Assembly (NCBI GenBank): GCA_018657165.1
Contig: JABHXS010000074.1
Location: 1 to 15,278, forward strand
Origin: Nitrosomonadales bacterium
GTDB lineage: Bacteria; Pseudomonadota; Gammaproteobacteria; Burkholderiales; Methylophilaceae
DNA: 15,278 nt
Direction of reading: 5' to 3'
The first letter of the stretch is position 1; every line of letters begins with the position of its first letter. Of this stretch, positions 7,217-14,179 are shown piece after piece. Under the pieces are notes generated by a model. That model was not told where the DNA came from, ran no database searches, and worked only from the letters and a program-made list of their open reading frames with translations. The translations under genes were made by a program, and so were the position numbers.

Positions 7217-8496
7217 ATCAGCCCTTAAAAGTGAACCTAACAAAAGAATTATTAGAATTAGAAAATTTTATTATTCATCGTAGCTGTGATATTGAACAAT
7301 GGTTTAGAGCGAAGTGGTTAGAAAACCAAGCTCCGTTTTATGGATCAGTTGATCTAAGAAATTCTGGATTTAAGTTAGCTCCTGTTGATATGAATTTATT
7401 TCCAGGAGGGTTTAATAATTTAAATCCAGACTTTGCTTCCTTAGCTATCCAAGCCGCTTCGGTTGCCATAGAAAAAGTTTGTCCGGAGGCAAAAAGAGTT
7501 TTAATTATTCCTGAAAAACATACAAGAAATATGTTTTATTTAAAGAATTTATATCAGCTTAAAGAAATTTTAAAAAACTCTGGATTAGAGGTTAGGATTG
7601 GCACCGTAGATATAGGTATTTCTGAATCCACTAATATTAAGATAGACGAAGATGATTTTATTACCATAGAGCCTATTGAAAAAAGGGAAGATTTTTTATT
7701 TTTAAAAAATAAAGATGGATCTGAATTTATTCCTTGTTCAATTATTTTGAACAACGATCTATCGGGCGGCGTGCCTGAAATTATTAAAAATATTGGACAG
7801 CAAATCATTCCACCGATTAATGCCGGCTGGCCTACCAGAAGAAAGTCATCTCATTTCCATTACTTTAGTCAAGTGGCTAAAGAGTTCTCATCGTTAACAC
7901 GAAGTGATCCTTGGTTGATTGATCCATTGTCGGAGAAATTAGACAATTTGGATTTTTCAGGACGTGAAGGCGAGGATAGGCTTGTAGATTCTATTGACAG
8001 ACTTTTGAGTCAAATACAAAGAAAATATAAGGAATATAATATTTCTCAAGATCCCTACGTGGTTATAAAGGCAGATGCTGGTACATATGGAATGGGGGTG
8101 ATGACAGTTAAGAATAGCTCAGAAGCTGTAAATCTTAATAGAAAGATGAGAAAAAAAATGTCAGTTGTGAAGGAAGGTTTGTCAGTATCCGAGGTGCTTG
8201 TGCAAGAAGGCATTCATACAGAAGAAACAATTAATTCTGCAGTAGCTGAGCCAGTGGTATATATGATAGATCATTTTGTAATTGGAGGGTTTTATCGAGT
8301 TCATACTAGCAAGAGTAAAGATGAAAATTTGAATTCCCCAGGAATGCATTTTGTGCCAGTAGCTTTTGAAACCTCATGTCTAATGCCAGACCAAGGCAGG
8401 CCTTGTCATGATAAAGCCAATAGATTTTATGCTTATGGCGTTATCGCTAGATTATCAATGTTAGCATCAGCCAAAGAACTTGCGGGAAAGGATTGA
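7213..8496 (+). CDS. gshA: Glutamate-cysteine ligase, proteobacterial (ferrooxidans) type
   Basis: A 427-residue ATP-dependent ligase forming gamma-glutamylcysteine, the first step of glutathione synthesis. It belongs to the form found in Acidithiobacillus and many betaproteobacteria, unrelated in sequence to E. coli GshA. Recognisable stretches are YGSVDLRNSGFKLAPVD (43-59), NLFPGGFNNL (61-70), INAGWPTRRKSSHF (202-215) and the probable nucleotide-binding segment IKADAGTYGMGV (285-296). The start overlaps the lipA stop (ATGA), with AGGGA upstream, and the stop shares one base with the gshB start codon, so synthesis of the two glutathione enzymes is probably coupled. Methylotrophs use glutathione in formaldehyde handling; whether that applies here depends on the host, which is inferred. 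Confidence 0.9.
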   Translation: MNQPLKVNLTKELLELENFIIHRSCDIEQWFRAKWLENQAPFYGSVDLRNSGFKLAPVDMNLFPGGFNNLNPDFASLAIQAASVAIEKVCPEAKRVLIIPEKHTRNMFYLKNLYQLKEILKNSGLEVRIGTVDIGISESTNIKIDEDDFITIEPIEKREDFLFLKNKDGSEFIPCSIILNNDLSGGVPEIIKNIGQQIIPPINAGWPTRRKSSHFHYFSQVAKEFSSLTRSDPWLIDPLSEKLDNLDFSGREGEDRLVDSIDRLLSQIQRKYKEYNISQDPYVVIKADAGTYGMGVMTVKNSSEAVNLNRKMRKKMSVVKEGLSVSEVLVQEGIHTEETINSAVAEPVVYMIDHFVIGGFYRVHTSKSKDENLNSPGMHFVPVAFETSCLMPDQGRPCHDKANRFYAYGVIARLSMLASAKELAGKD

Positions 8497-9413
8497 TGGC
8501 TTATCTTTTTATAATTGATCCGGTCGATTCACTTAATACAACTAAAGATTCTACTTTATTGTTAATGAAAGAATGTGTTAGAAGAAAGATTGATACATAC
8601 TTTTGTGAAATTAATCAATTTTCAATGAATGAGGGCAATTTAAATATCTATAGTCATAAAGTCCTAGGTTTTAAGGAAAAAATTAATTATAAAAATTCTG
8701 AATTACATGAGAGTGCTTTTTTTAATAAAATTTTTATTAGAAAAGACCCTCCATTTGACGATGATTATTTAAACCTAACCTATCTATTAGACCATGCGGT
8801 TAAAAAAGATATAGAGGTTATTAATAACCCTTCATCAGTTAGAAACCATAATGAAAAGCTTTCCATTCTTAATTTCGAAGAAATTATCCCACCAACAATT
8901 GTCACTTCAACCTCTAAAGATGTAATAAATTTTCTTAGAATACATAAAAAGATTGTTCTTAAGCCCATCAACGGGATGGGAGGTAATGGAATTTTTGTGA
9001 CGGATAATTCAGATCAAAATTTGAATAGCATTCTTGAAACTGTAACGGTAAAAGATAGTAAAGTTATGATGGCCCAAAAATATGTTTCAGATATTACTAA
9101 AGGGGACAAACGTATTATTATTATCAAAGGTGAACCGCTTCCATTTTGTTTAGCACGAATTCCAGGTGATCTAGATTTTAGGGCAAATTTAGCTAAAGGG
9201 GGAGTGGGGGTTGCGAAAAAGTTAACGGAACAAGATATCAAAATTGTTAACTCAATTAAACAATATTTAGTCAAAAATAAACTAGACTTTGTGGGCATTG
9301 ATGTTATTGGAAAATACTTAACTGAAATAAATGTTACAAGCCCAACATGCTTAGTTGAAATAGAAAAACAAACAGGTTTTAATTGCGCTGAGTATGTTAT
9401 TGATGCACTTTAA
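8496..9413 (+). CDS. gshB: Glutathione synthetase
   Basis: A 305-residue ATP-grasp ligase joining glycine to gamma-glutamylcysteine. I chose the ATG at 8496 (arranged TGATG with the gshA stop) rather than a TTG one codon earlier; GGGAAAGG lies just upstream. Family motifs: IRKDPPFDDDY (81-91), KPINGMGGNGIF (156-167; glycine-rich ATP-binding loop), GDKR (203-206) and EINVTSPT (277-284; metal and substrate binding). Length is close to the usual ~315 residues. With gshA it makes a complete two-step glutathione pathway. Confidence 0.95.
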   Translation: MAYLFIIDPVDSLNTTKDSTLLLMKECVRRKIDTYFCEINQFSMNEGNLNIYSHKVLGFKEKINYKNSELHESAFFNKIFIRKDPPFDDDYLNLTYLLDHAVKKDIEVINNPSSVRNHNEKLSILNFEEIIPPTIVTSTSKDVINFLRIHKKIVLKPINGMGGNGIFVTDNSDQNLNSILETVTVKDSKVMMAQKYVSDITKGDKRIIIIKGEPLPFCLARIPGDLDFRANLAKGGVGVAKKLTEQDIKIVNSIKQYLVKNKLDFVGIDVIGKYLTEINVTSPTCLVEIEKQTGFNCAEYVIDAL

Positions 9414-9422
9414 CCTTGCCCA

Positions 9423-10475
9423 ATGAAAAAGCATCTAAAGCTTTCCGTATTATTTATCGTGGTTATCATTATTTTTTCTCTTAGTGAGTGTGGAAATAAA
9501 CTTTTTCAAAAAAAAGATTACATTTTTGGCACGATAGTGGATATTAAGATATTTGGAGAATCAAAAAAAATAGCTTCAGAAGCATCAGATAAAATATTAT
9601 CTAATTTTAATAGGCTCCATCAATTACTCCATCCCTGGGAAAAAAGCTTAATTTTTAAAATAAATAAGGCAATTAAAAATGATTCTCCATTTTTATTAGA
9701 GGATCAAGAGGTTATTTCTTTGATTCGAAGGGGGCAAGATTATGAAAATCAAACCGAAGGATTTTTTAATCCAGCTATTGGGAAGCTTGTAAGTTTATGG
9801 GGATTTCATTCAGACATTCCTCTTAAGTCAATCCCGGACCCAAAGGTCATTACTAAATTTGTTGAAGCTAAGCCCTCCATGAATAACATTAAAATAAAAA
9901 ATGATGAACTCAACAGCTTAAACAAGTATGTACAAATTGATATGGGGGCATATGCCAAAGGCTATGCATTAGATCAAGCTAAAAGGATACTAGAACAATA
10001 TAAAATAAATAATGCACTGATCAATATCGGGGGAAATATTTTGGCCATGGGTATGCACGGTGATAGAGAATGGATTGTAGGAGTCCAAGATCCTAGAAAC
10101 CCAAATGCGATGGCTACTCTACCGTTGAAGTCAGGCTGGTCAATAGGAACATCAGGAGATTACCAAAAATATTTTACTTTAAACCAACAAAGATACTCAC
10201 ATATTATCGACCCGTACACGGGTTATCCACCTACAAATACACAATCAGTGACGATATTAATTCCACCAGATGAGAATTCGGGAGAAAAATCAGATGCATA
10301 CACCCAACCACTATTTATTGTAGGGGTTCAGAAAAAAATAGAAATGGCTAAAAAATTAAGTATCAGCCATTATTTGATTGTTTTAGAGAATAATGAAATA
10401 TTGATAAGTGATGAACTGAATAAGATAATTATGTGGCAAGAAAAAATTGATGATAAGAAAATTACTATTTATTAG
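9423..10475 (+). CDS. apbE: FAD:protein FMN transferase (ApbE), membrane-anchored
   Basis: A 350-residue enzyme that uses FAD to attach FMN covalently to Thr/Ser of exported or membrane flavoproteins such as NqrC, RnfG and other FMN-bind domains. An N-terminal hydrophobic segment (6-20) is followed by SLSEC with C23; Glu before the Cys is unusual for a lipobox, so it may be a lipoprotein or an uncleaved anchor. ApbE signatures: GFFNPAIG (113-120), DMGAYAKGYALD (173-184), LINIGGNILAMG (199-210), HIIDPYTGYP (260-269) and SDAYTQPLF (290-298), with D291 and T294 at the expected magnesium-binding positions. The start lies 9 nt after gshB; the end overlaps the next gene by 26 nt. No flavinylation target is in the window. 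Confidence 0.92.
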   Translation: MKKHLKLSVLFIVVIIIFSLSECGNKLFQKKDYIFGTIVDIKIFGESKKIASEASDKILSNFNRLHQLLHPWEKSLIFKINKAIKNDSPFLLEDQEVISLIRRGQDYENQTEGFFNPAIGKLVSLWGFHSDIPLKSIPDPKVITKFVEAKPSMNNIKIKNDELNSLNKYVQIDMGAYAKGYALDQAKRILEQYKINNALINIGGNILAMGMHGDREWIVGVQDPRNPNAMATLPLKSGWSIGTSGDYQKYFTLNQQRYSHIIDPYTGYPPTNTQSVTILIPPDENSGEKSDAYTQPLFIVGVQKKIEMAKKLSISHYLIVLENNEILISDELNKIIMWQEKIDDKKITIY

Positions 10476-10836
10476 GAAGTTTAAAACAGGAGATTGGTTA
10501 ATTATTACCCTCACCTCTTTCCTAATAGTTTTATCTATGTTCATGTGGTGGGATTTACCAGATGGTAAATATATTGAAATAGAAAAAGGACAATCTACTC
10601 TCGGAACCTACAGTATAAATCAAGACAGAATAATTTTAGTTGATGGGCAGATTGGTCAATCTCAAATTGAGATTAAAAATGGTAAAGCAAGAATAAAAAA
10701 ATCACCTTGCAGAAAACAATATTGCGTTCATCAAGGATGGGTAAATAAAAAAAATCAAATGGTTGTATGTCTACCAAATTATGTATCACTTTTTATAATC
10801 GGCGATAAAAAAAATTATGACTCAATCAATTATTAA
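10450..10836 (+). CDS. NusG domain II-like membrane-anchored protein (EetA-like)
   Basis: A 128-residue protein with one N-terminal transmembrane segment (about 17-34) after a basic stretch, so the rest is predicted outside the cytoplasm. The soluble part has the beta-rich NusG-domain-II layout with KKSPCRKQYCVHQGW (83-97), giving C87-x4-C92, and VVCLPNYVSLFI (105-116) with C107. It is not transcription factor NusG: there is no NGN domain. Proteins of this form are commonly encoded beside Gx-family membrane proteins and ApbE, and in Firmicutes the form is called EetA; equating the two is my inference from recalled annotation. The ATG at 10450 (or TTG at 10447) gives a 26-nt overlap with apbE; the end overlaps the next gene by 20 nt. 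Function unknown; the paired cysteines suggest redox or metal chemistry. Confidence 0.75.
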   Translation: MIRKLLFIRKFKTGDWLIITLTSFLIVLSMFMWWDLPDGKYIEIEKGQSTLGTYSINQDRIILVDGQIGQSQIEIKNGKARIKKSPCRKQYCVHQGWVNKKNQMVVCLPNYVSLFIIGDKKNYDSINY

Positions 10837-11332
10837 AATCTCTAAAAGTGACCATATGATTGCAAAACTATCAGCAATTGCAGTTGCACTAGCGATTATC
10901 GATTTTTTTATACCAAGCCCCATACCAGGTGTAAAGCCTGGTATTGCAAATATTATTATTCTATTTACGATTTATAAATATGATTTTATAACAGGGGTAT
11001 GGGTATCTTTATTAAGGGTATTAGTTGCAAGTATGATTTTAGGCACTTTCCTAGGCCCGACTTTTTTTTTAAGCCTAATGGGTGCAGTAATGAGTTTACT
11101 TTCGATGTATTTTCTTAAAGATATCAATAAAGCTTTTATGAGTGTAATTGGATTAAGTGTTGTTTCTTCTTCAGCGCATGTCTTAGGCCAGTTCTTAGTT
11201 GTTAGGTTATGGATCATTCCCCACGATGGCATTCTATATTTATTACCTTTATTTTTATTATCTTCACTAATTTTTGGTGTTGTGAATGGCCTTATAGTTG
11301 AAAACTTGCTAGCAAGAAAGCTTAATGGGTAA
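10817..11332 (+). CDS. Gx transporter family / 'heptaprenyl diphosphate synthase component I' membrane protein (EetB-like)
   Basis: A 171-residue integral membrane protein with about five hydrophobic segments. The family signature SPIPGVKPGIANIIILFTIY is at 34-53, and GTFLGPTFFLSLMGA is around 75-90. Databases often name this family 'heptaprenyl diphosphate synthase component I', but nothing in the sequence resembles a prenyltransferase (no aspartate-rich motifs). The small polytopic architecture is more like a substrate-binding membrane subunit, and in Firmicutes relatives are EetB of flavin-based extracellular electron transfer loci (inference from recalled annotation). It overlaps the NusG-II gene by 20 nt, so the two are likely co-produced. 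A T9 run at 11062-11070 is a potential slippage spot but the frame is intact. Confidence 0.8.
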   Translation: MTQSIIKISKSDHMIAKLSAIAVALAIIDFFIPSPIPGVKPGIANIIILFTIYKYDFITGVWVSLLRVLVASMILGTFLGPTFFLSLMGAVMSLLSMYFLKDINKAFMSVIGLSVVSSSAHVLGQFLVVRLWIIPHDGILYLLPLFLLSSLIFGVVNGLIVENLLARKLNG

Positions 11333-11341
11333 AGCTTTTTT
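11314..11341 (+). terminator. Weak hairpin with T-run at the end of the Gx-family gene
   Basis: AAGAAAGCTT and AAGCTTTTTT can pair as a 10-bp stem (one G.U) around an 8-nt loop, spanning the stop codon at 11330-11332. The stem is AT-rich and its 3' arm uses up the T-run, so it would be a poor intrinsic terminator. It falls at the one functional break between the apbE trio and lptM-lysA, which is the main reason to list it. Confidence 0.22.
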
Positions 11342-11358
11342 AATGATAAAATAGATGG

Positions 11359-11514
11359 ATGAAAAAAAATAATTTTTTAATCTATTTTTATATTCTCTTC
11401 CTATGTGGGTGCGGTACCAAAGGAGATCTTTATATTCCAGAAGAAAAATATCCCCAGTCGCAGTTAGAAAAATATGAAGATGAATCCTTTATAGAAGATA
11501 AACAATTCGCCTGA
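11359..11514 (+). CDS. lptM: Small LPS-translocon lipoprotein LptM (YifL-like)
   Basis: A 51-residue lipoprotein gene: ATG at 11359, stop TGA at 11512-11514. A short basic N terminus and hydrophobic stretch end in the lipobox LCGC with acylated C18. The mature part begins CGTKGDLYIPEE, matching the family signature CG-x-KG-x-LY-x-P. LptM binds the outer-membrane LptD/LptE translocon and helps LptD disulfide maturation in E. coli. The mature protein is short, charged and probably disordered after the signature. It sits 1 nt before lysA, its common position in betaproteobacteria, and is probably cotranscribed with it. Confidence 0.85.
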   Translation: MKKNNFLIYFYILFLCGCGTKGDLYIPEEKYPQSQLEKYEDESFIEDKQFA

Positions 11515-11515
11515 A

Positions 11516-12772
11516 ATGAAAGCTTCAATTTTAGTTAAGAAAAATAAGAATTTTTTTATTGAGGATGTTCATGTTGGTTCAATTATAGAAAAGTTTGCTA
11601 CGCCAAGTTACATTTATTCCAAACAAAGAATTACAGACAACTTTAAAAATTTTGAGGCAGCGTTTAAAGATATAAAACATTTGATTTGTTTTGCGGTTAA
11701 AGCTAATTCTAATTTAGCAATATTAAATTTATTAGCAAAAAATGGCGCAGGTTTTGATATTGTTTCAGGCGGAGAGTTAAGAAGAGTTCTTGCTGCAAAA
11801 GGCGATCCGAGAAAAATTGTTTTTTCTGGTGTTGGTAAAACTTCAGAAGAAATTAAACTGGCTATCGAAACTAATATACTTGCCTTCAATATTGAGTCAG
11901 AAGATGAGCTGAGTAGAATTCAAGAAATAGCAAAGTCATTGAATAAAAAAGCATCTATCTCGATTCGGGTAAATCCAAATGTTGATGCCAATACACACCC
12001 ATATATATCAACTGGGCTTAAAGAGAATAAATTTGGAGTAAGTGAAGCGTGTGCTTTTGATTTATATAAAAGAGCTAAAAAGTTTGATTCAATTTCAATA
12101 GAAGGAATTGATTGTCATATAGGCTCACAGATCACTGACCTTAAACCTTTCGAAGATTCAATTAGAAAGTTAATAGCGCTAGTTGATAAATTAGAATTAG
12201 AAGGAATAAAAATTAAGCATATGGATATTGGGGGAGGTATTGGGGTAAGTTATGAGGATGAGAAAACGATCGCCTTTAATGAATATGCCAAGGTAGTCGC
12301 AACACTAACTAAAGACAGAGATATAAAAATTCTTTTAGAGCCTGGAAGAGCCATTATGGCAGATGCTGGAGTGATAATGACAAAGGTTGAATATGTAAAG
12401 AAAGATCAAGTCAAAAATTTTGCAATTATAGATGCTGCAATGAACGATCTGATGCGTCCCTCATTATATGGAGCTTTCCATAAAATTTTAAATGTATCAG
12501 ATACAACTGAAAAAAAACTTAATTTTGATATCGTTGGGCCAATTTGTGAAACGGGCGATTTTATTGGAAAAGATAGAATGATGAGTATCGAGCCTAATAA
12601 TATTTTGGTTATTCTGGATGCAGGGGCTTATGCAATGTCGATGAGTTCAAATTATAATTCGAGGCCAAGGTTATATGAGCTTATGATTGATAAAGATAAA
12701 ATTCACGTAATTAGAGAAAAAGAGTCTTTTGACGATCTAATTAAGGGTGAAAGGCTTCTTTTAGAATCCTAA
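11516..12772 (+). CDS. lysA: Diaminopimelate decarboxylase
   Basis: A 418-residue PLP enzyme of fold type III that decarboxylates meso-diaminopimelate to L-lysine, the last step of the pathway. K62 in CFAVKANSN carries PLP; CHIGSQ at 200-205 includes the conserved histidine H201; the GGG at 239-241 in DIGGGIG binds the PLP phosphate; EPGRAI is at 275-280; C344 in GPICETGDF is the cysteine contributed across the dimer interface; DAGAYAMSMSSNYN near 368-381 is a further signature. Length is typical. It begins 1 nt after lptM and is followed 9 nt later by ispH. dapF, a frequent downstream partner of lysA in proteobacteria, is not here. Confidence 0.96.
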   Translation: MKASILVKKNKNFFIEDVHVGSIIEKFATPSYIYSKQRITDNFKNFEAAFKDIKHLICFAVKANSNLAILNLLAKNGAGFDIVSGGELRRVLAAKGDPRKIVFSGVGKTSEEIKLAIETNILAFNIESEDELSRIQEIAKSLNKKASISIRVNPNVDANTHPYISTGLKENKFGVSEACAFDLYKRAKKFDSISIEGIDCHIGSQITDLKPFEDSIRKLIALVDKLELEGIKIKHMDIGGGIGVSYEDEKTIAFNEYAKVVATLTKDRDIKILLEPGRAIMADAGVIMTKVEYVKKDQVKNFAIIDAAMNDLMRPSLYGAFHKILNVSDTTEKKLNFDIVGPICETGDFIGKDRMMSIEPNNILVILDAGAYAMSMSSNYNSRPRLYELMIDKDKIHVIREKESFDDLIKGERLLLES

Positions 12773-12781
12773 ATTTATAAG

Positions 12782-13714
12782 ATGCAAAAAGAAATAAATA
12801 TTATGTTAGCAGAGCCAAGAGGTTTTTGTGCTGGGGTTGAAAGGGCTATCATGATTGTGGAAAAAACTCTTGAAAAATATGGCCCACCAATCTATGTAAG
12901 ACACGAGGTTGTTCATAATGAATTTGTAATTAAGGGTTTAAGAAAAAAAGGAGCCATTTTTGTTGATGATATGGAAGCTATTCCAAAGGGCAGTCATGTT
13001 ATTTATAGCGCTCACGGCGTGTCAAAATTAGTTAAAAAAAAAGCACAAGATTTTAATTTAATTCCAATTGATGCGACTTGTCCATTGGTGACGAAAGTTC
13101 ATAGGCAGGTTATCTCACAAAGCTCTAAAGGAAATATTATTATCATGATAGGCCATGAGGGTCATCCTGAAGTTGAAGGAACGATGGGGCAAGTAGATAA
13201 AGACGATAAAATTTTCTTAGTACAGAATCAAGCTGAAGTTGATAGTTTAGAGCTTAAAAATACAGAAAAAATAAGTTATGTAACACAAACAACTTTATCA
13301 ATTGATGAAACTAAAGTTATTATAAAAAAATTAAAGGAAAAATATCCTAACATAACGGGTCCAAATAAAGATGATATTTGTTACGCAACACAAAACCGTC
13401 AAGATGCTGTTAAGTCATTAGTAAAAGATAAAGAGCTTATCATTGTTGTCGGTTCATCTAATAGCTCAAATTCGACGAGATTAGTTGAGCTAGCAAAGCA
13501 AGAAGGAGTTGAATCTGTGCTAGTAGGAAATATAGAAAATTTTGATTTATCTATCCTGCTAAATAAAAAAAGGATTGGAATTACTGCAGGTGCTTCAGCC
13601 CCAGAAATTTTAGTGAAAAATCTCATAAAAAAAATTAAGCATGATTACGATGTTTTAGTTGATGAAATGAGTGGTATTGAAGAAAATATTATATTTAAAC
13701 TACCCAATATTTGA
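12782..13714 (+). CDS. ispH: 4-hydroxy-3-methylbut-2-enyl diphosphate reductase
   Basis: A 310-residue iron-sulfur enzyme that performs the last step of the MEP isoprenoid pathway, making IPP and DMAPP. The three cluster cysteines are C16 (RGFCAGV), C100 (DATCPLV) and C200 (DDICYATQNRQ). H45 (VVHN), H78 (SAHGV) and H128 with E130 (GHPE) fit the diphosphate-binding and catalytic positions, and the SSNSSNS segment (about 226-232) binds substrate. Its last 4 nt overlap the nudB TTG start. The Shine-Dalgarno signal is weak, as for several genes here, so translation may rely on coupling with lysA. Confidence 0.97.
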   Translation: MQKEINIMLAEPRGFCAGVERAIMIVEKTLEKYGPPIYVRHEVVHNEFVIKGLRKKGAIFVDDMEAIPKGSHVIYSAHGVSKLVKKKAQDFNLIPIDATCPLVTKVHRQVISQSSKGNIIIMIGHEGHPEVEGTMGQVDKDDKIFLVQNQAEVDSLELKNTEKISYVTQTTLSIDETKVIIKKLKEKYPNITGPNKDDICYATQNRQDAVKSLVKDKELIIVVGSSNSSNSTRLVELAKQEGVESVLVGNIENFDLSILLNKKRIGITAGASAPEILVKNLIKKIKHDYDVLVDEMSGIEENIIFKLPNI

Positions 13715-14169
13715 AAACTCAGAAATATAAAATACCAGTATCATCATTGATTGTTATTTATACAAAAAAAAATGATATTTTGTTACTTCATCGGGCTGAT
13801 AAAAAAGGATTTTGGCAGTCTGTTACAGGAAGTCTTGAGAAAGAAGAATCTCCTTATGAGGCAGCTCGAAGGGAAGTTTTTGAAGAGACAGGAATAAATC
13901 CCAATCAATACAAATTACAAGATTGGAACCTTAATTATGAGTATGAAATTTATTCCCATTGGCGACATCGATACTCACCAAATATTTATAAAAATACTGA
14001 GCATATTTTTGGTTTGGAAGTTCCAAAAAAAATAGCTATAAAAATCTCTCCTAGGGAACATTTAGAATATAAATGGTTCAATATTAAGGATGCCAAGGAT
14101 AAAGTATTTTCTTGGACAAATCGCAAGGCGTTAGAAAAATTATGCGAAATTAAATCGATAGTAAGTTAG
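13711..14169 (+). CDS. nudB: Nudix hydrolase, dihydroneopterin triphosphate pyrophosphatase type
   Basis: A 152-residue Nudix enzyme. The Nudix box is perfect from G40 to I62 (G-x5-E46-x7-R54-E55-V-x-E58-E59-x-G-I), giving magnesium-bound diphosphate hydrolysis. The opening KIPVSSLIVIYTKKNDILLL and FWQSVTGSLE match NudB, which removes pyrophosphate from dihydroneopterin triphosphate in folate synthesis and can also act on dATP. The start is a TTG overlapping the ispH stop (TTGA); there is no upstream ATG in frame and the first later Met would cut into the fold, so TTG is well supported. Exact substrate is inferred from family resemblance. Confidence 0.85.
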   Translation: MKTQKYKIPVSSLIVIYTKKNDILLLHRADKKGFWQSVTGSLEKEESPYEAARREVFEETGINPNQYKLQDWNLNYEYEIYSHWRHRYSPNIYKNTEHIFGLEVPKKIAIKISPREHLEYKWFNIKDAKDKVFSWTNRKALEKLCEIKSIVS

Positions 14170-14179
14170 AATTTACCCA

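Noticed and set aside
10450..10836. Transcription factor NusG
   Set aside because: The protein has an N-terminal membrane anchor and only a NusG-II-like beta domain; there is no NGN domain.
10817..11332. True heptaprenyl diphosphate synthase
   Set aside because: The database family name suggests it, but the protein is polytopic in the membrane and lacks prenyltransferase aspartate-rich motifs.
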